The notes under the pieces: generated by a model
What the model was told of the DNA's origin: nothing
The model's input: only the letters and a program-made list of their open reading frames with translations
Databases searched by the model: none
Translations under genes and position numbers: made by a program
In this document: one piece after another, positions 8,401 through 19,690 of the stretch
Layout: each line of letters begins with the position of its first letter
Position numbering within the stretch: position 1 is the first letter of the stretch
NCBI GenBank assembly: GCA_033064195.1
Contig: JARBJD010000727.1
Coordinates: forward strand, 1-20,448
Origin: Blattamonas nauphoetae
Taxonomy: Eukaryota; Preaxostyla; Oxymonadida
Direction: 5' to 3'
Length of the DNA: 20,448 bases

Positions 8401-11400
8401 AGAATTGATGAAGCAACCATCCAACGAGAAGGATAATGTTGACGATTCATCGTTCCCTTCAATGGACAGATCACACAGCGGTTCGAGTGGAGCCGGTGTA
8501 GTGATCCTCTCCATCACTTTCATCGTGTCGACTGACGCTTCCTTCATTCGGCGAAGTCCCAGGTCAAGCGAGTTGCAGAACAGGAAGAAGTGCCCACACT
8601 TCTCAAATCCCTTTCCATTGTCGTCGATCTCAACTGGTCCTTCCAGAGCCAACAGATAAGGAAGCAGAGAGATGTTGAGGCCTGTTGCTGTGTCCTCTCC
8701 CCAAAGCGACGATCCCTTCTCGCGAGAGAAGCTGTTCTCCCATTTCATTGATGTCATTGTCTTGTCCAGATTGTTCCCAACAACAAATACGTCGATATCT
8801 ATCTCTGTGTCGGCGTTGGAGGAAGGAGAGTCAAAGACGAGGTCTGTCATCAGATAATCGAAGCTGTCGGCATGAACTGTGGTTGTGTTCACAAGTTCGA
8901 GGAAGATCGCATTCGCTTGGCCTGAACACGGGCAGGATGTGAATGTGTTGTTGTGGAGAAGGAAGGTTGTGGATTCTGTGAGGACTGCCGATATCACTCC
9001 CGCTTTCTGATTCGATGACATGATTGAGTTGAAAAAAGTCGTGCTCATTTGGAGACTCGAACCTGAGAGAATTTGGATCAGAGTGGATGAGATGGGTTGA
9101 TACCCTTCCTGGCTGAGGGAGCAATTCGACATTTCAAGCGAACCTGATTGGCATTGTAGAAGAGAGGCATGCTGGAATGTGGAAGGGATTTGGAGGAACA
9201 GCTGCTCAATCATCACATTTGTGGCGATTGTGAACAGAGCACTGTTTGTTTCGGAGAGCGATGTTTCTGAGATTGTCATTTTTTGCTCATTTCCAGCGAG
9301 TGTGATGGCTTTGGAGAAGGTCAGTTCGGCTGAATGCTCCAGATTTGTGTTGAATGTCACTGTCTTGTCTGGTGTGTCTCCGATTCTTGAGTGGAGAGCA
9401 GCGAGTGAAGCACATGGATACTCCGAGAAGCCACAAACCGACACATCACACGAACCGTTCGAGATGAACACTTCTTCCCCGAGTGACGAGAAATAGAGGA
9501 AGAGCGGGACAGGAACAGGATGTTCTCCTTCTTTCCCAGCAAAGTCTGCCAACGAGTCTGAACTCTTTATCCAGACAAACTGAAGACACGACGAGATCAC
9601 TGATGCAGATAGAGATGGGTGTGAGATGAAGATCAGATTGGCTGTCGCTTTTGGAGACGAACAGGAAGTGAACGGGTTGATGGAGTGGGTGAGTGTGAAC
9701 GTGCTTCCTTCAGAGAGAGTCACATCAAGAACACCAGAGCGTATTGAAGCTGTGGAGTGGCAGGAGACGAAGGACGTTTCGGAGAGAGTCACGGATTTGC
9801 TCGTTCCAACTTCCGCTAACAGGATGGAGGGTGATGTGGATGAGGTGAACGATGTGAAGGAGCAGGACGTGATTGCGAGTGAACCGGCTGTGTGGAGAGT
9901 GATCAGCGAGCGAGCGAATGATGAAACAGATGTTTCGAAGGAGAGCGATGAGAGGACGAGTTTTCCATTTTCGATTTTGAACTGTCCCCCCGCCAACACT
10001 GAGATTGGTTGTGCTGTCTCTCCCAAAATGGAGAGTGTGTTTGAGTTCGGAGTGATCCTTTCGTCCATCTTCGTCTCGTCTTGAACGTTGATCTGTTTTG
10101 AGGCAGCTTCAGCTGTTGCTCTTCCAATCCCCTTTCCAATCGTTTGACAAGCAACTCCAAAATGACCACAGTGGGCGATGTCCTTCCCTTTCTTCCCATC
10201 CACATCAATCTCGTTTCCAGCCTCCACAAGATACACCAGAAGCGACGACTCCACAGATGTCGTTGAATCAATTCCCAAAACTTGTTCTCATCTGTTTCTG
10301 GATCGATTGGTGGGAAACGAGAGGGAACGATTTGTGTCGCAAACGAAGAACCAGAAATGAAGATGAGCGCGCCAGATGGAACAGAGTTCGATGACTCCTC
10401 TGTGAATGAAATCCCTTTCAGATTGAAATCCCAATTCGTTTGTTGGGTTGTGGAGGAGAGAACAAGCGAGAGGAGAGGAGCACCAGTCGATGAGCACGAC
10501 TCAATTCGAGTTGTTGTGAAGCAGAGTGTTTCTGTGTTGGTTAGTTCAAGTTTGAACAGTCCTGCCGATTGCGATGTCTTCAGTTTTCTGAAATTGACTG
10601 AATCCACACGGAGAGTTCCTGAGATGTCGAAAAGGGCTGAGGTGAGTGTGGTGTCTGATTCTGATGAGCCAAATGAACACTCCTCGATGGAGAGCGAGCC
10701 AGTGGTCACTTTCACAAATGGAAGACTTCTTGTTCCACTTTCGAATGAGAAAGAAAGAGTGTGGAGAGAGAGTTGACGAGATGATGAAATGGAGATGGCT
10801 CCAGATGGGGAGACACTGATTGTTTGGGCTGTTGTTTGCGATTGAATGGTTTGGGTTTCAAAGGCTGTCGTGAGTGTTGTTGAGATTCTGTCGTTTCTGT
10901 TCAGAATGAGTGTCGTGCCTGTTGCCTTCAGAGAGGCAAAGCCTGTCTCCAGTGTCTGACAAGCAAGTTGAACGATTCCACAGTTTCGATGGTCTTCTCC
11001 ATTCTCATCAACTGACAGCGTTGTCTCGGATTCTGTGTGAGGAAACCAGAAATACAACAGACTCTCCGCTCCCTTGTTTCCGACTTCACCAGCATACCTC
11101 TTCTTTTCTTCAATTGTCATCAGACGGGCTGGAAGAGGTTCGAATGTTGTTTTGATCAAACTGAACGGCGTTGCCTTCGATGTTGTCTCGAGATCGGCTG
11201 AGTGAACAAAGATCAGAGAGCCAGTCGCGTTCGATGAGACAGAAGTGAAGAGCGAGCCACTGTCGGATGAGAAGGACGAGTCAAGTCTGAGAACGATGGC
11301 TGTGCCGAGTGAAGAATGAGTGAACTTCAGATTCTTGAACTCTGTTCCTGACAGACTGAGCGAGCATCCATTCGCCACATCGAGAAGTGTTGTCATGAAT

Positions 11401-14400
11401 GTGTTCATTTCTGTCACAATGTCTGTTCCGATGCTGCAAGTCGTGAGAGAGAGCGAGCCTGCACTGATCGTGACAAGTGTGGAGACTGTGCTTGTCGGAG
11501 AAAGGGCGAAGACGAGTGAGGTGAATGATAGCGACTGTCCAGCTCCATTCAACACGATCGAGCCTCCAAGAGACTGAGAGATCGTCTGTTTGTCTGATGT
11601 CGATGAAAAACTCGCTGTTGATGTCACTTCGAGAGGTGTTGACAAAGACGTTGTATTTGACACGAAAATCGAGGTGCTGAGTGAATGAGTGAGTGCCGAG
11701 GCGAGAGCGGAGGACAGGGAGGAGCAGCGGAGTCGATCCGTCCCACAATTCGGATGTTCGCTCTCCTCATTGTCTGTTGTCTGACCAGCCACGATGTTGT
11801 CAGTCGGAGGGAGGAGATAGAACAGCAGCGATGACTCGAAGAATGGGTGGTCAGAGGTGAGAGAGCTGTCGCATCCAACAAAAGTCCAGAAGACGTTGAG
11901 ATTGAGTGAACGATCCTGTCCAAAGTGAAGGAGTCACAACTGTGTCGAGAGAGGACGATGTTATATGTACACATCGTGCTTTGCCAGTAACTGTCTGTGT
12001 GATGTCTTCGAAGTTCACAGAAGCGAACGAGATCGGCTGTTCGGTTGTGATCGTGAGCAGAGCGTGACCAGACACAGAAAATGATTTGAACGACGACGAC
12101 TTGATGGAGATGGCATGCTCTGTCGACGAGAATGACACGAGAGGCACTTCAAAGATCGCTGGTCCAATCGAAGCATCTGTTGTGTTGAAGTGGCAGTTCT
12201 GAAGCGTGACGGGGTTCTTTGTGGATTTGATGAGAGGATGACGATACGATTCGGAGTCTGAGCAGATCAGACAGACACCATCCAACTTCAGCGAATGTGC
12301 ATCGTCCTTCAGATCAAACATCCCACACTTTGCGATTGGATGGATGTCCAGGTTCGTCACAGTCAGAAGTGACTTGTTTTCGATCGTGAAGACAAACGAC
12401 CCTTCCACAGCATCTTTGTCCACCTCCAACAGTGATCGCAACACTTTCGCTGTCTTCGCATTCGTTGTTGTTGTGCCAGACACTGTGATGTCCTGGTCCG
12501 TGATCTCAATTGCCTTCTCTGTGTAAGTCATGTTCCACACAAATCGGATCTGCAGAGGGAAGTGTGTCCCGTTTTCGTATTTCTGTTTCAGATGTTTCAC
12601 TCCAAATCCCATTGTCGCGCAGTGTGTGCCTGTCCACTTGCAGTTGTCGTCATCCGTTCCACTCCGCTCCCTTCAACGGCTCAATCACGCTTCCGTTTAC
12701 AGAAATCGAGGGCGAGTGGAGGAAATAATGGATAGTCTCTTTGTCCTCCTCGCTGTCTCTTCCCTCAATCACCACTCGATACATCCCACTCAGAGATCCT
12801 CCTCCAAACACTGGAATCTGATCCACTGTCTTTCCCTCGAAAAGTGAAGATTCGATGAAGATGTCGTTGCCTCGTGCGGCTGTGTTGTTCTCGAATCTCG
12901 CATGGTTCAGTGCTGTCGAGTTGAATCTGATCGGCCTCGCGTCTGTCGAAGTCCCTTTCACATAAATCGCCCCGCCTTTCCCAACCAACACCCCATTCTC
13001 GTCCGTCCCTGTCGCTCGACAATCGCGGAAGGTGTCTGGATAACCTGCCACGAAGATGATTGCGATGGATCTCGAACCAGACAGGTCGACAAAAAGGGCA
13101 CCTCCATTTCGAGCTGAGCAGTTCACAAATCCAACACGATTGAATGAAAGAGAGGAGCTCTTGGCGTTCAAAATGCTCCCATCCGCATCTGAATCGATGT
13201 TCGAATACGTTTTAAAAGAGATCGAGATGGTGCCGCTCAATGATTCGACAAGAGAACATCCGCGGAGAGAAAGAGCTGTGTCGAAATATGCCCCTTCCAA
13301 ATAGGTCGTTCCTGCTTTGTTGATCACGAGTGGATGGGAGAGGATGGGAGGAAGATTTAGAGTGAAAGATCGGAATTTCAGTGACGAGTCCGAACCATCA
13401 ACAATGAATGGTGATGTCTGCGGATCAGCTGGGAGAGTGAGAGTACCCGAATGGAACCAGATGATGGTGGATGCTGACAGAATATAGCGAGATGTTGTTG
13501 ACGTTGGATCTTGTTGTATCTTTAAATGCCTGACATCAACAGCTCTCTGGACGAATGTGGAATCAGTGATGATGATTGGATCAGCATTCTGTATTCGGAG
13601 ATCGACTCTCTGACCAGGCGAGACGAGATTGTTGATTGTGTAAGGAAGTCCTTTGAACTGCGACATGGGAAGGCCGAAATAGAAGCGAGTGTTGATTGGA
13701 TGGTGAATTCCATTCTCGTGGTAGCCAAAGTTCGGAATCTGAAAGTTCACCTCGCTTCCCCCAACCAGACAATGTGGTTTGTCGCTCACAGAACTGATTG
13801 GGCTGTTGATCGACACGAACGACGAAGCAAATCCAGACAGAACGATGTCGTTCCCGATTTGTGAAAGAGAGGATGAAGCTTTGTTTTCAGTGAAGATGAG
13901 ACTCTTCAGAGTGAGTGTTGAGCTTCCGATTTTCGTGATGAAGAAAGCACCAGCTGGACCATTCGAGGAGCAGCGAGAAGCGTCACTCATCTCAATCGAC
14001 ACAGAAGCACTTGTCGCTGCATCCAGACAGCTTCCTCCTGTTGTGCTGAGCGAAGATACGTGCATGAACCAGACTTGGTACAGACTGAGGGACGCTGAAC
14101 CAGACACAGACACTGCAGCCGAAGTAGTGAGAGCGATTGTGTTGAACGTGCATACTCGGAGTGTCGCTGTTCCTTGTGAGAACGAGAAGAGAGGGACGGT
14201 GTGTTGTTTCACATTTTCGATCCTGACGTCTTTCACGAGACTGGTCGCTGTGGTTGCAGAGTGGCTAAGAAGGACAGACGAGGCGTTGAGTGGTTTGAGG
14301 GAGAGCGAGGTGAGTGTCAGGTTTCCATTGCTCCCAACACACACTCCACCCGTCTTCAGTGTTGTTGATTTCGTCGAATTCACCATCCAGCCCTGCCCGA

Positions 14401-16423
14401 CGATCTGGATCGATTTTGTGATTGTTTCATCACTGAGTGAGTAATCACCGACAGCGACATGGATTTGTGTGAACACCGATTTGGCTTTCGTGATGGGAGT
14501 GGAGACGAGAGGGCAGGGATTTGACTCAACACAATCCTCTCCTGTCTTCTCCTCTTCAACGAAGAGTTGAGGAAGCGTGACTGTGATCGGAGTTGGAAGA
14601 TACTTGTCTTGTTCGGGAAAATTAGCGTTGGAGCTCTTATCATAATAAAACCCGATCTTGTTGGAAGGAGTCGATGACATGCAACCAATCACATTTACCG
14701 TTGAGAAGAACGAGATGTTGTGTGTAGTCAGATGGATGTCGTTTCCTCTGTAGTGTGCATAATCGTTGGTCGTTGTCAATTTTCTTTCGCTTGATTGCTG
14801 TCGAAGTGAGTGTCCTCGAAGAAGATATGCTGCGGATAGCTAAAATATAGAGCCCCTCCTCTCGTTCCTGCCTCGTTCTGTCGGAAGACACAGCGGAGAA
14901 TGATTGATGGGCAAAATGGCTTGTAATGCTGCCTCCATTCGCTCCCGCCTTGTTTCCCTCGAAGAGTGAATCGGAGAGAAGGAGAACTAGAAATGCGCCA
15001 GAATATGCGAACACAGATCCGTGTCCTGAGGTTGTCTGGTCCTTGAATTGACAATTGTTCACCTGAATGAATGCAACAGATTTACTTGCTACGAATGTTC
15101 GCGTACGGGAATCTCCCTTTGGTGATTCGAAGGTGGAGTGGGTGATGTCTGTCATGACGGAATAATACGTTGTGATCTGATTGCTTGTTTGGGCGAGTGT
15201 TTCATTCCTGTCGTATTTGAAGGAGCACGAATCGATCGAGAGCGACTGTTTTCCTTCGACAACTCCTTGTATGTTCATCACTACGATATTAAAGTTTTTG
15301 CAGTCGATTGTGATCGAGCAGTCTGTCAGTTTCACTGCTCCGGAAAGACCTTGAATGAGGATGATGGTGAATATTTGTGTCTGTGATGCCGATGAGATGA
15401 TGCAGCTGGTAAAGCGATAATGTGTGAATCCCGCCTCATTTTTGAAATATCCTGCGGATGATGTGAATGTGTGTGTCCCCGTGATGTTCTTGATTGTCGG
15501 GTCATTCTCGTTCCTTCCTGTTCGGGGATTCTCACATTCGAGTAGTGTTGAGTTGATGATGTCGAACGACTGCGAGTGGCCCAGAATGGATGCCACTGTC
15601 CTGTACAAAGCATCGTCCACTCGGCTCATCTCGTTTCCTGCCAAAACCTGTGTTGGACGGTGGCGAGGCTGAGAGTGAGTGGTCTGCGACGATGTCAGGT
15701 TGAAGAAACTCGATTGTGTGACGATTGTTGTGATGAGTGGAGGGAACGAGGCGAGGCTGACGGTTGATGCAATGCCACTCTCCCGAGGAGTGAGAGGGAA
15801 GATATGGACGCCGAAGCGACAGTGACAACAGCTTCAGTGGATGATGGTTGTTCGGACATGATTTCGGTGAAGGATGGGATGAGTGGCGTGCTTGTTTGGA
15901 CGACACAGCTGACCAGCGTGACTGACGAGCTGGTATCAGTCGAAGAGTCTGTTGATGTGATCAAAAGCGGGGAAATGATCATTTCAAGCTGGAACTCGAT
16001 TTGGGTGAGGACGAGCGTGGATGATTCGACGATGGCACAGCGTGGATGGTCTGCTGCCCTTGCTCCAGTTGGTCTGTCTTTGTTGATGTTTCCGTTGAGT
16101 TCAGAATTCTGCGATTCCAATGAAAACTTGAGAGAACCGAACGATGCTGTTGAGTTGACAATCCTGAATATGAACGGATGAAGCTTTGGATCTGAGTTGG
16201 ACATCTTGTTGGGAGCGTGTGGGGTTGAGGCTAAGTTCTGTTGATAGATGACTGTACCATTTTCACCTTGGAGAACCAATTTTGTTGATTCAATGAGATG
16301 GTCAGAACATCCATAACCTGCTTTTCGAAGATGTATTTCGCTCAGATTGTTCCCGAAATGCTCACGTAAATCGAGAAAATCAGCCAAAGGCAGGCATATC
16401 AAGAATGTAATAATCCAAAACAT
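5465..16423 (-). CDS. Giant secreted beta-helix surface protein with transmembrane anchor and C-terminal pseudokinase
   Basis: About 3,650 codons. It starts at the ATG at 16423 with a signal peptide (MFWIITFLICLPLADF) and ends at a TGA at 5465. Order: Ser/Thr-rich strands; Pmp-like FxxN and GGA motifs (about 12855-14970); modules opening with a paired-cysteine motif such as HPNCGTDRLRC; a beta-sandwich-like pre-membrane part; one transmembrane helix (about 6419-6493); a basic stop-transfer (HRRKGKK); a degenerate kinase domain (about 5552-6178). The extracellular part should form right-handed beta-helices at the cell surface, as in an adhesin or receptor; the ligand is unknown. The frame changes eight times by one base: one base short near 15795, 14920, 14780 and 10280; one base extra near 12658, 11920, 6870 and 6630. 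Protein features continue seamlessly across each, no in-frame stop was seen between them, and there is no room for introns. This suggests consensus indel errors or very recent decay. A single gene is annotated because the domain order is complete. Confidence 0.75.
5552..6178 (-). other. Degenerate protein kinase domain (pseudokinase)
   Basis: The C-lobe of a kinase fold is readable. LNPHWILL stands where the catalytic-loop H-R-D-L...N would be, VFLKV stands where D-F-G would be, and HRWIAPE matches the activation-segment A-P-E. VFSLGLVLLEMETGIVPFGE matches the helix-F region, and ECLDVDKTARPTLEKV matches the conserved 'C...D...RP' end. The glycine loop, the VAIK lysine, the catalytic aspartate and the DFG aspartate are all absent or replaced, and the N-lobe is shortened. 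Phosphotransfer is therefore unlikely; a scaffolding or allosteric role is an inference. Confidence 0.75.
6419..6493 (-). other. Transmembrane helix of the giant surface protein
   Basis: About 25 hydrophobic residues (VLLPIVISLIVALVLFIVIV and the following five) are followed by YHRRKGKK, a basic stop-transfer sequence. With the signal peptide this predicts a type I single-pass protein with the kinase-like part in the cytoplasm. Confidence 0.85.
7757..14545 (-). other. Series of beta-helix modules, each opening with a paired-cysteine motif
   Basis: A motif of the form D/N-x-x-x-C-G-x(4-6)-C-x-S/T-L recurs along the giant protein: CPLVST-type variant near 14520, DDNCKWTGTHCAT near 12630, PNCGTDRLRCSSL near 11740, HRNCGIVQLACQTL near 10970, AHCGHFGVACQTI near 10165, SVCGFSEYPCASL near 9425, EKCGHFFLFCNSL near 8590 and HPLCGSSELPCLSV near 7775. 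From 12630 onward the spacing is about 740-890 bp (about 250-300 residues), so the ectodomain is built of repeated units. In each, the cysteine motif is followed by many short Ser/Thr-rich strands. The larger gap between the first two may hide a degenerate unit (near 13740). Confidence 0.65.
12855..14970 (-). other. Pmp-like repeat region (FxxN ... GGA motifs)
   Basis: Within the N-terminal third of the giant protein several strands carry the paired signature of chlamydial polymorphic membrane proteins: FEGNKAGANGGSI (about 14930-14970), FRQNEAGTRGGALYF (about 14842-14888), FDSNQAKEN (about 14783-14812), FTENKASSS (about 13870-13900), RNGGALFV (about 13086-13112), GKGGAIYV (about 12960-12983) and FENNTAARGND (about 12855-12895). 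The family is known to form right-handed beta-helices. The match is by motif only. Confidence 0.6.
16372..16423 (-). other. Signal peptide of the giant surface protein
   Basis: The first 16-17 residues (MFWIITFLICLPLADF) form a hydrophobic core directly after the initiator, followed by a polar, charged segment (LDLREHFGNN). This fits an ER-targeting signal and sets the start codon at 16423. Confidence 0.7.
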
Positions 16424-16635
16424 GAACAGGGAGCGTATGTGACGCCTGGCCGAGAAAGTCTTGTTGTGATCTAACCATTATACAGGATTTAACAGGAAGT
16501 GTCCGCCATTCCGACCTACCAGTGTTGAGACGTGTCAGAAATGTGGTTCAAAACTAACATCTCCAATTTTTAAAACTATCTCACATAATCACACAATAAT
16601 TGTTGGAAGAAGGCCACAAAACCCTCTCATTTTCT
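16424..16635. other. Short intergenic region upstream of the giant gene
   Basis: These 212 bp separate the stop of the upstream minus-strand gene from the start of the giant gene, and so must contain the end of one and the promoter of the other. No recognisable core promoter element stands out. Confidence 0.5.
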
Positions 16636-19155
16636 TCAATCAAACAAAGAGCCAATACTTACACACTCATCCTCGTCCGTGAATCTCGGATAGATCGAAG
16701 GACGAAATGGATACGAAGACCTGAACTGGAACGAACTGTTCACTCCGAAGCCCAAACGGAGAGACGGCGCATTCGGAGATGTGTGTCTCGCTCGCATCTT
16801 CCACCCTTCCTCAATCAGTGTGTCTACCCATTCCATTGTCGTCGACAGCAATCCCCATTCCCTGATTGGTGTGGTGATTCGAGTGAGACGGGCTTCTGTC
16901 TGTTCAAAGACTGGCTCGTCCAAAGTTCGAGTTCAGGATGCTGTTCCATCAGTCGAACAGCGAGAAGTGCACACAGTGACATCATCTGCGAAGGCGACGA
17001 GGGAGACACAACAAGACGAATCAAGTCCGCATTGGTGTGAATCAAATCCCAAACGTGTCTGTGCTGATTGTGTTCATTGACGGAAAGCAACATTCGTTCA
17101 GGTCGAACCAGCATCAGCATCGTGAACTCAATCCCGACGGCTGCTGGCAATCGCCCTGTTTGAAATCTGGGCATGAATCTGCGATTCGTACCCTGCATCG
17201 ATTTCCATGCTGCTGTCAACTGTTGGGGCGTTGCGAATCGGGGAATGCGTTTGAACCAGATGACCAGTCGGAGATCAACCGCAAACGAAGACGGGAGGGC
17301 GTTGAGGAAGGACTCAGACAGACGGAGAGGGTCATGGGGCAGAGTTTCGTCGAAGGTCAGAATGGAAGATGCGTGTGACTCGACAAAGAAGTCAACAACT
17401 GTTGAGAGTGTTTGAGTTCGTCCAGCTCGGCCAGAGCGAGTGGGAAGGACGAGAAAACGGGGTTGTTGGAGTTGTGTGAGTGAGATATGCCTGGAAATGT
17501 GGAATTGATGCGAGCTTCGAGTGAAGTGGAGTGGAAGGAGTTGCTTCGGTCACTCTGTTGAAGAAAGGGCGTGTTGCTTCCTCTTCTCTGCGAATATCAA
17601 ACCTCACATTGTGTCCATAGCGTTCCACCAGTCTCCGATCATCTTCCCTCCCCGTTTCACAATGCGTCATGAATCGGAGGAGAGCCTTCAACGCTTTCTG
17701 TGACAGGTCGGGAAGAGGCCGATTGACCAAATCCCAAAGTGCGTCGGCGAGATCGAGGAAGAACGGAGCGCGATGAAAATACCAGTCCCACGACAACTGA
17801 GACATGAACAGCTGCTCGATGATGTCGCAGATGAACCAGCGAGCGTTCGGGTTGGTTGGATCGGTCAGCATTCGTCTCATTTTCAGTGTTGGCAGTCGTT
17901 CGTTGAAGTACACCAGCGTTCCACTCGTCGCAAGTGCCCACAATCGAACAAGGCACTCGTTGTCTCGCTCAGAATCCTCCGAAACACCAAATTCTCCAGC
18001 CATTGGTCCACCAGCGATTGGATTTGCAGCTTCGGTGGGATGTTGTCTGCTCGAACACCAACAATATCTGCGCCTTCGAGGTGGAAGCCCATGGTTGTCT
18101 GAATCCTCTTTGCCAAAAAAATCGGTGTGTCAACACTTTTGAAAAGGTAAGTGTCGAAGAAGGCATTCATCATTTCGGTGTCGATGGGCTTGCCATATCC
18201 ACCGCCCAAGTTGAATGGATGCGAGAAATTGTGTTCCAGCGACACTTGTCCGTGTTGTGGGAAGAGTGGATAATAGCGAAGGATGAATGTCCACAATTGT
18301 TTGAGAATGGGCGTGACAGTGTGGAGGTGATGCGGTTTGACGGATGAAAGGTTGAACATGTGCTGGGCACTGTGGAGGGCAACCATCATCGCGTCGAGCA
18401 AGTGTGCTTTGGAGGGAATGGAAAGGGAGACAGATGGTGTCAATGAAAGGGTTTGTTGGTCCAGAGGAGCTGAAAGTGACGAAAGGAGGAGGAGGGCGAG
18501 TTCTGCGTGGAGAAGATCTTGGAGGAATTCAGATGGATAGAATCGACTTTTCTGATCTCCATCCTGTTCATTCTCCCTCACAGCAACTTTGTGCTTTTCC
18601 AGAACAAGTTGACATGCTTCAACAAAACATGTGTCGTCGTCCAGATCCGCCAACCAATCGACCGACATTTCCGCAAGATGCGCCTTGACTCCAGTGCGAA
18701 AGAGAATGTCATGCAGTTCATTCTCATCCAATGCTGTCACTTTCTGAAACAATGATTGGGCCGGCTTCACAATTTCAGAGTTTGAGCAAAGTGTCAGAAG
18801 TGCGAAGTGGTGAAGGCATGGAATGGCGGGAAGAATAGCGGTATTTGTGTCGGGATGTCGTTGAGAGAGATACAAATCGTGAAGAGCATCCTGAAATTGG
18901 ATGAATAGAAGCAGAGACTGTTCGTCGTGAGCCAGTACGAGATTCGAGTCAGATACAGGAGTCCTCACTATCACCTGACTATCTTCCACAAGGGAGAACA
19001 TCACGTAATCACAAGAGACAGGTAAGGACCATGACAATGAGATCTGCACAGATGACTTGTTCGATCGAATGATTTCGCTAAGTCTGCGTAACACCTTCAA
19101 AAATCAATATACAAGAACCAAACCTCACATTTCACATTCTGTGATAAGCGGACAT
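16636..19155 (-). CDS. Unidentified helical, probably ARM/HEAT-like protein, about 820 aa
   Basis: I do not recognise this protein. Leucine-rich amphipathic helices fill almost its whole length (for example PFFLDLADALWDLVNRPLPD and SQKALKALLRF), with no signal peptide or membrane helix. That suggests an intracellular alpha-solenoid scaffold. The start is uncertain. An upstream stop precedes LSEIIRSNK in frame, so I propose a short first exon (ATG at 19155) joined across a 52-bp intron (19084-19135) to give MSAYHRILSEII; otherwise the first in-frame ATG is some 100 bp further in. The stop is TGA at 16636. Four frame changes occur, near 17958, 17460, 17400 and 16922, each equal to one missing base and some next to short homopolymers. 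The helical pattern continues across every one. Either consensus undercalling or recent decay explains this. It is co-oriented with the giant gene downstream and divergent from the rhodanese gene. Confidence 0.6.
19084..19135 (-). other. Putative 52-bp intron of the helical-protein gene
   Basis: On the minus strand the segment begins GTGAAATG and ends TTACGCAG. Removing it joins ATGTCCGCTTATCACAGAAT to ACTTAGCGAAATC in frame and supplies an ATG to a reading frame that otherwise lacks one. Its size matches the introns of the rhodanese gene. It is supported only by this logic. Confidence 0.4.
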
Positions 19156-19690
19156 CTCCGAAAAATGATAAAATTGTGCAAAAGTCGTTGGTACAATCAG
19201 AACAAGTCGGTGAAGATTGTGGAGGTGAGTGGTCATCCAATTGATCCGTTTAAATCCTGGCAACGAGAGACTCCAGAAGGCTGATCTGTAGGAGAATCAA
19301 AAACCACATATAAAGAGGAGTGACTTTCAGAGATGCAACAAACAATATATTCATCAGCTTCATTCAAATCATTCGGTAGACTGAGTGAGCCTGACGTTGC
19401 TGACACGGGAATTTCGGGTGTAATGGTCATTTCCAACGGATTCAATCGCTAAGGATAGTAGGATTGAAGATCGATACGTCGAAAATGAAATTTGTGGGTA
19501 GATCATTTTATCGTCTCTCATTGTGATCAAAGTCGCACTCTTCCTTTCTCTTTCAGCTCGCTCGTTTTGTGGGGTTGTTTCTCTCTCTTTTTGTGAGGGT
19601 TCGTCCATTCTTTCGAGATCTTACCTTAACTTGTTTCTCAATCATCTCAACACACTATTCTGTACATCATAACAAAGAAAACCTCTTCTA
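19156..19690. other. Divergent intergenic region
   Basis: This 535-bp region separates two divergent genes and should hold both promoters. A TATAAA-like string lies at about 19307-19312, but it is not at a convincing distance from either start, so no promoter is called. No RNA gene or long repeat was seen. Confidence 0.5.

Noticed and set aside
13779-14444. 221-codon plus-strand open frame
   Set aside because: It is antisense to the beta-helix coding region and shows no recognisable domain or start context.
5465-16423. Introns as the explanation of the frame changes in the giant gene
   Set aside because: At each change the protein features continue within a few codons, leaving no space for even a 38-bp intron with GT and AG ends.
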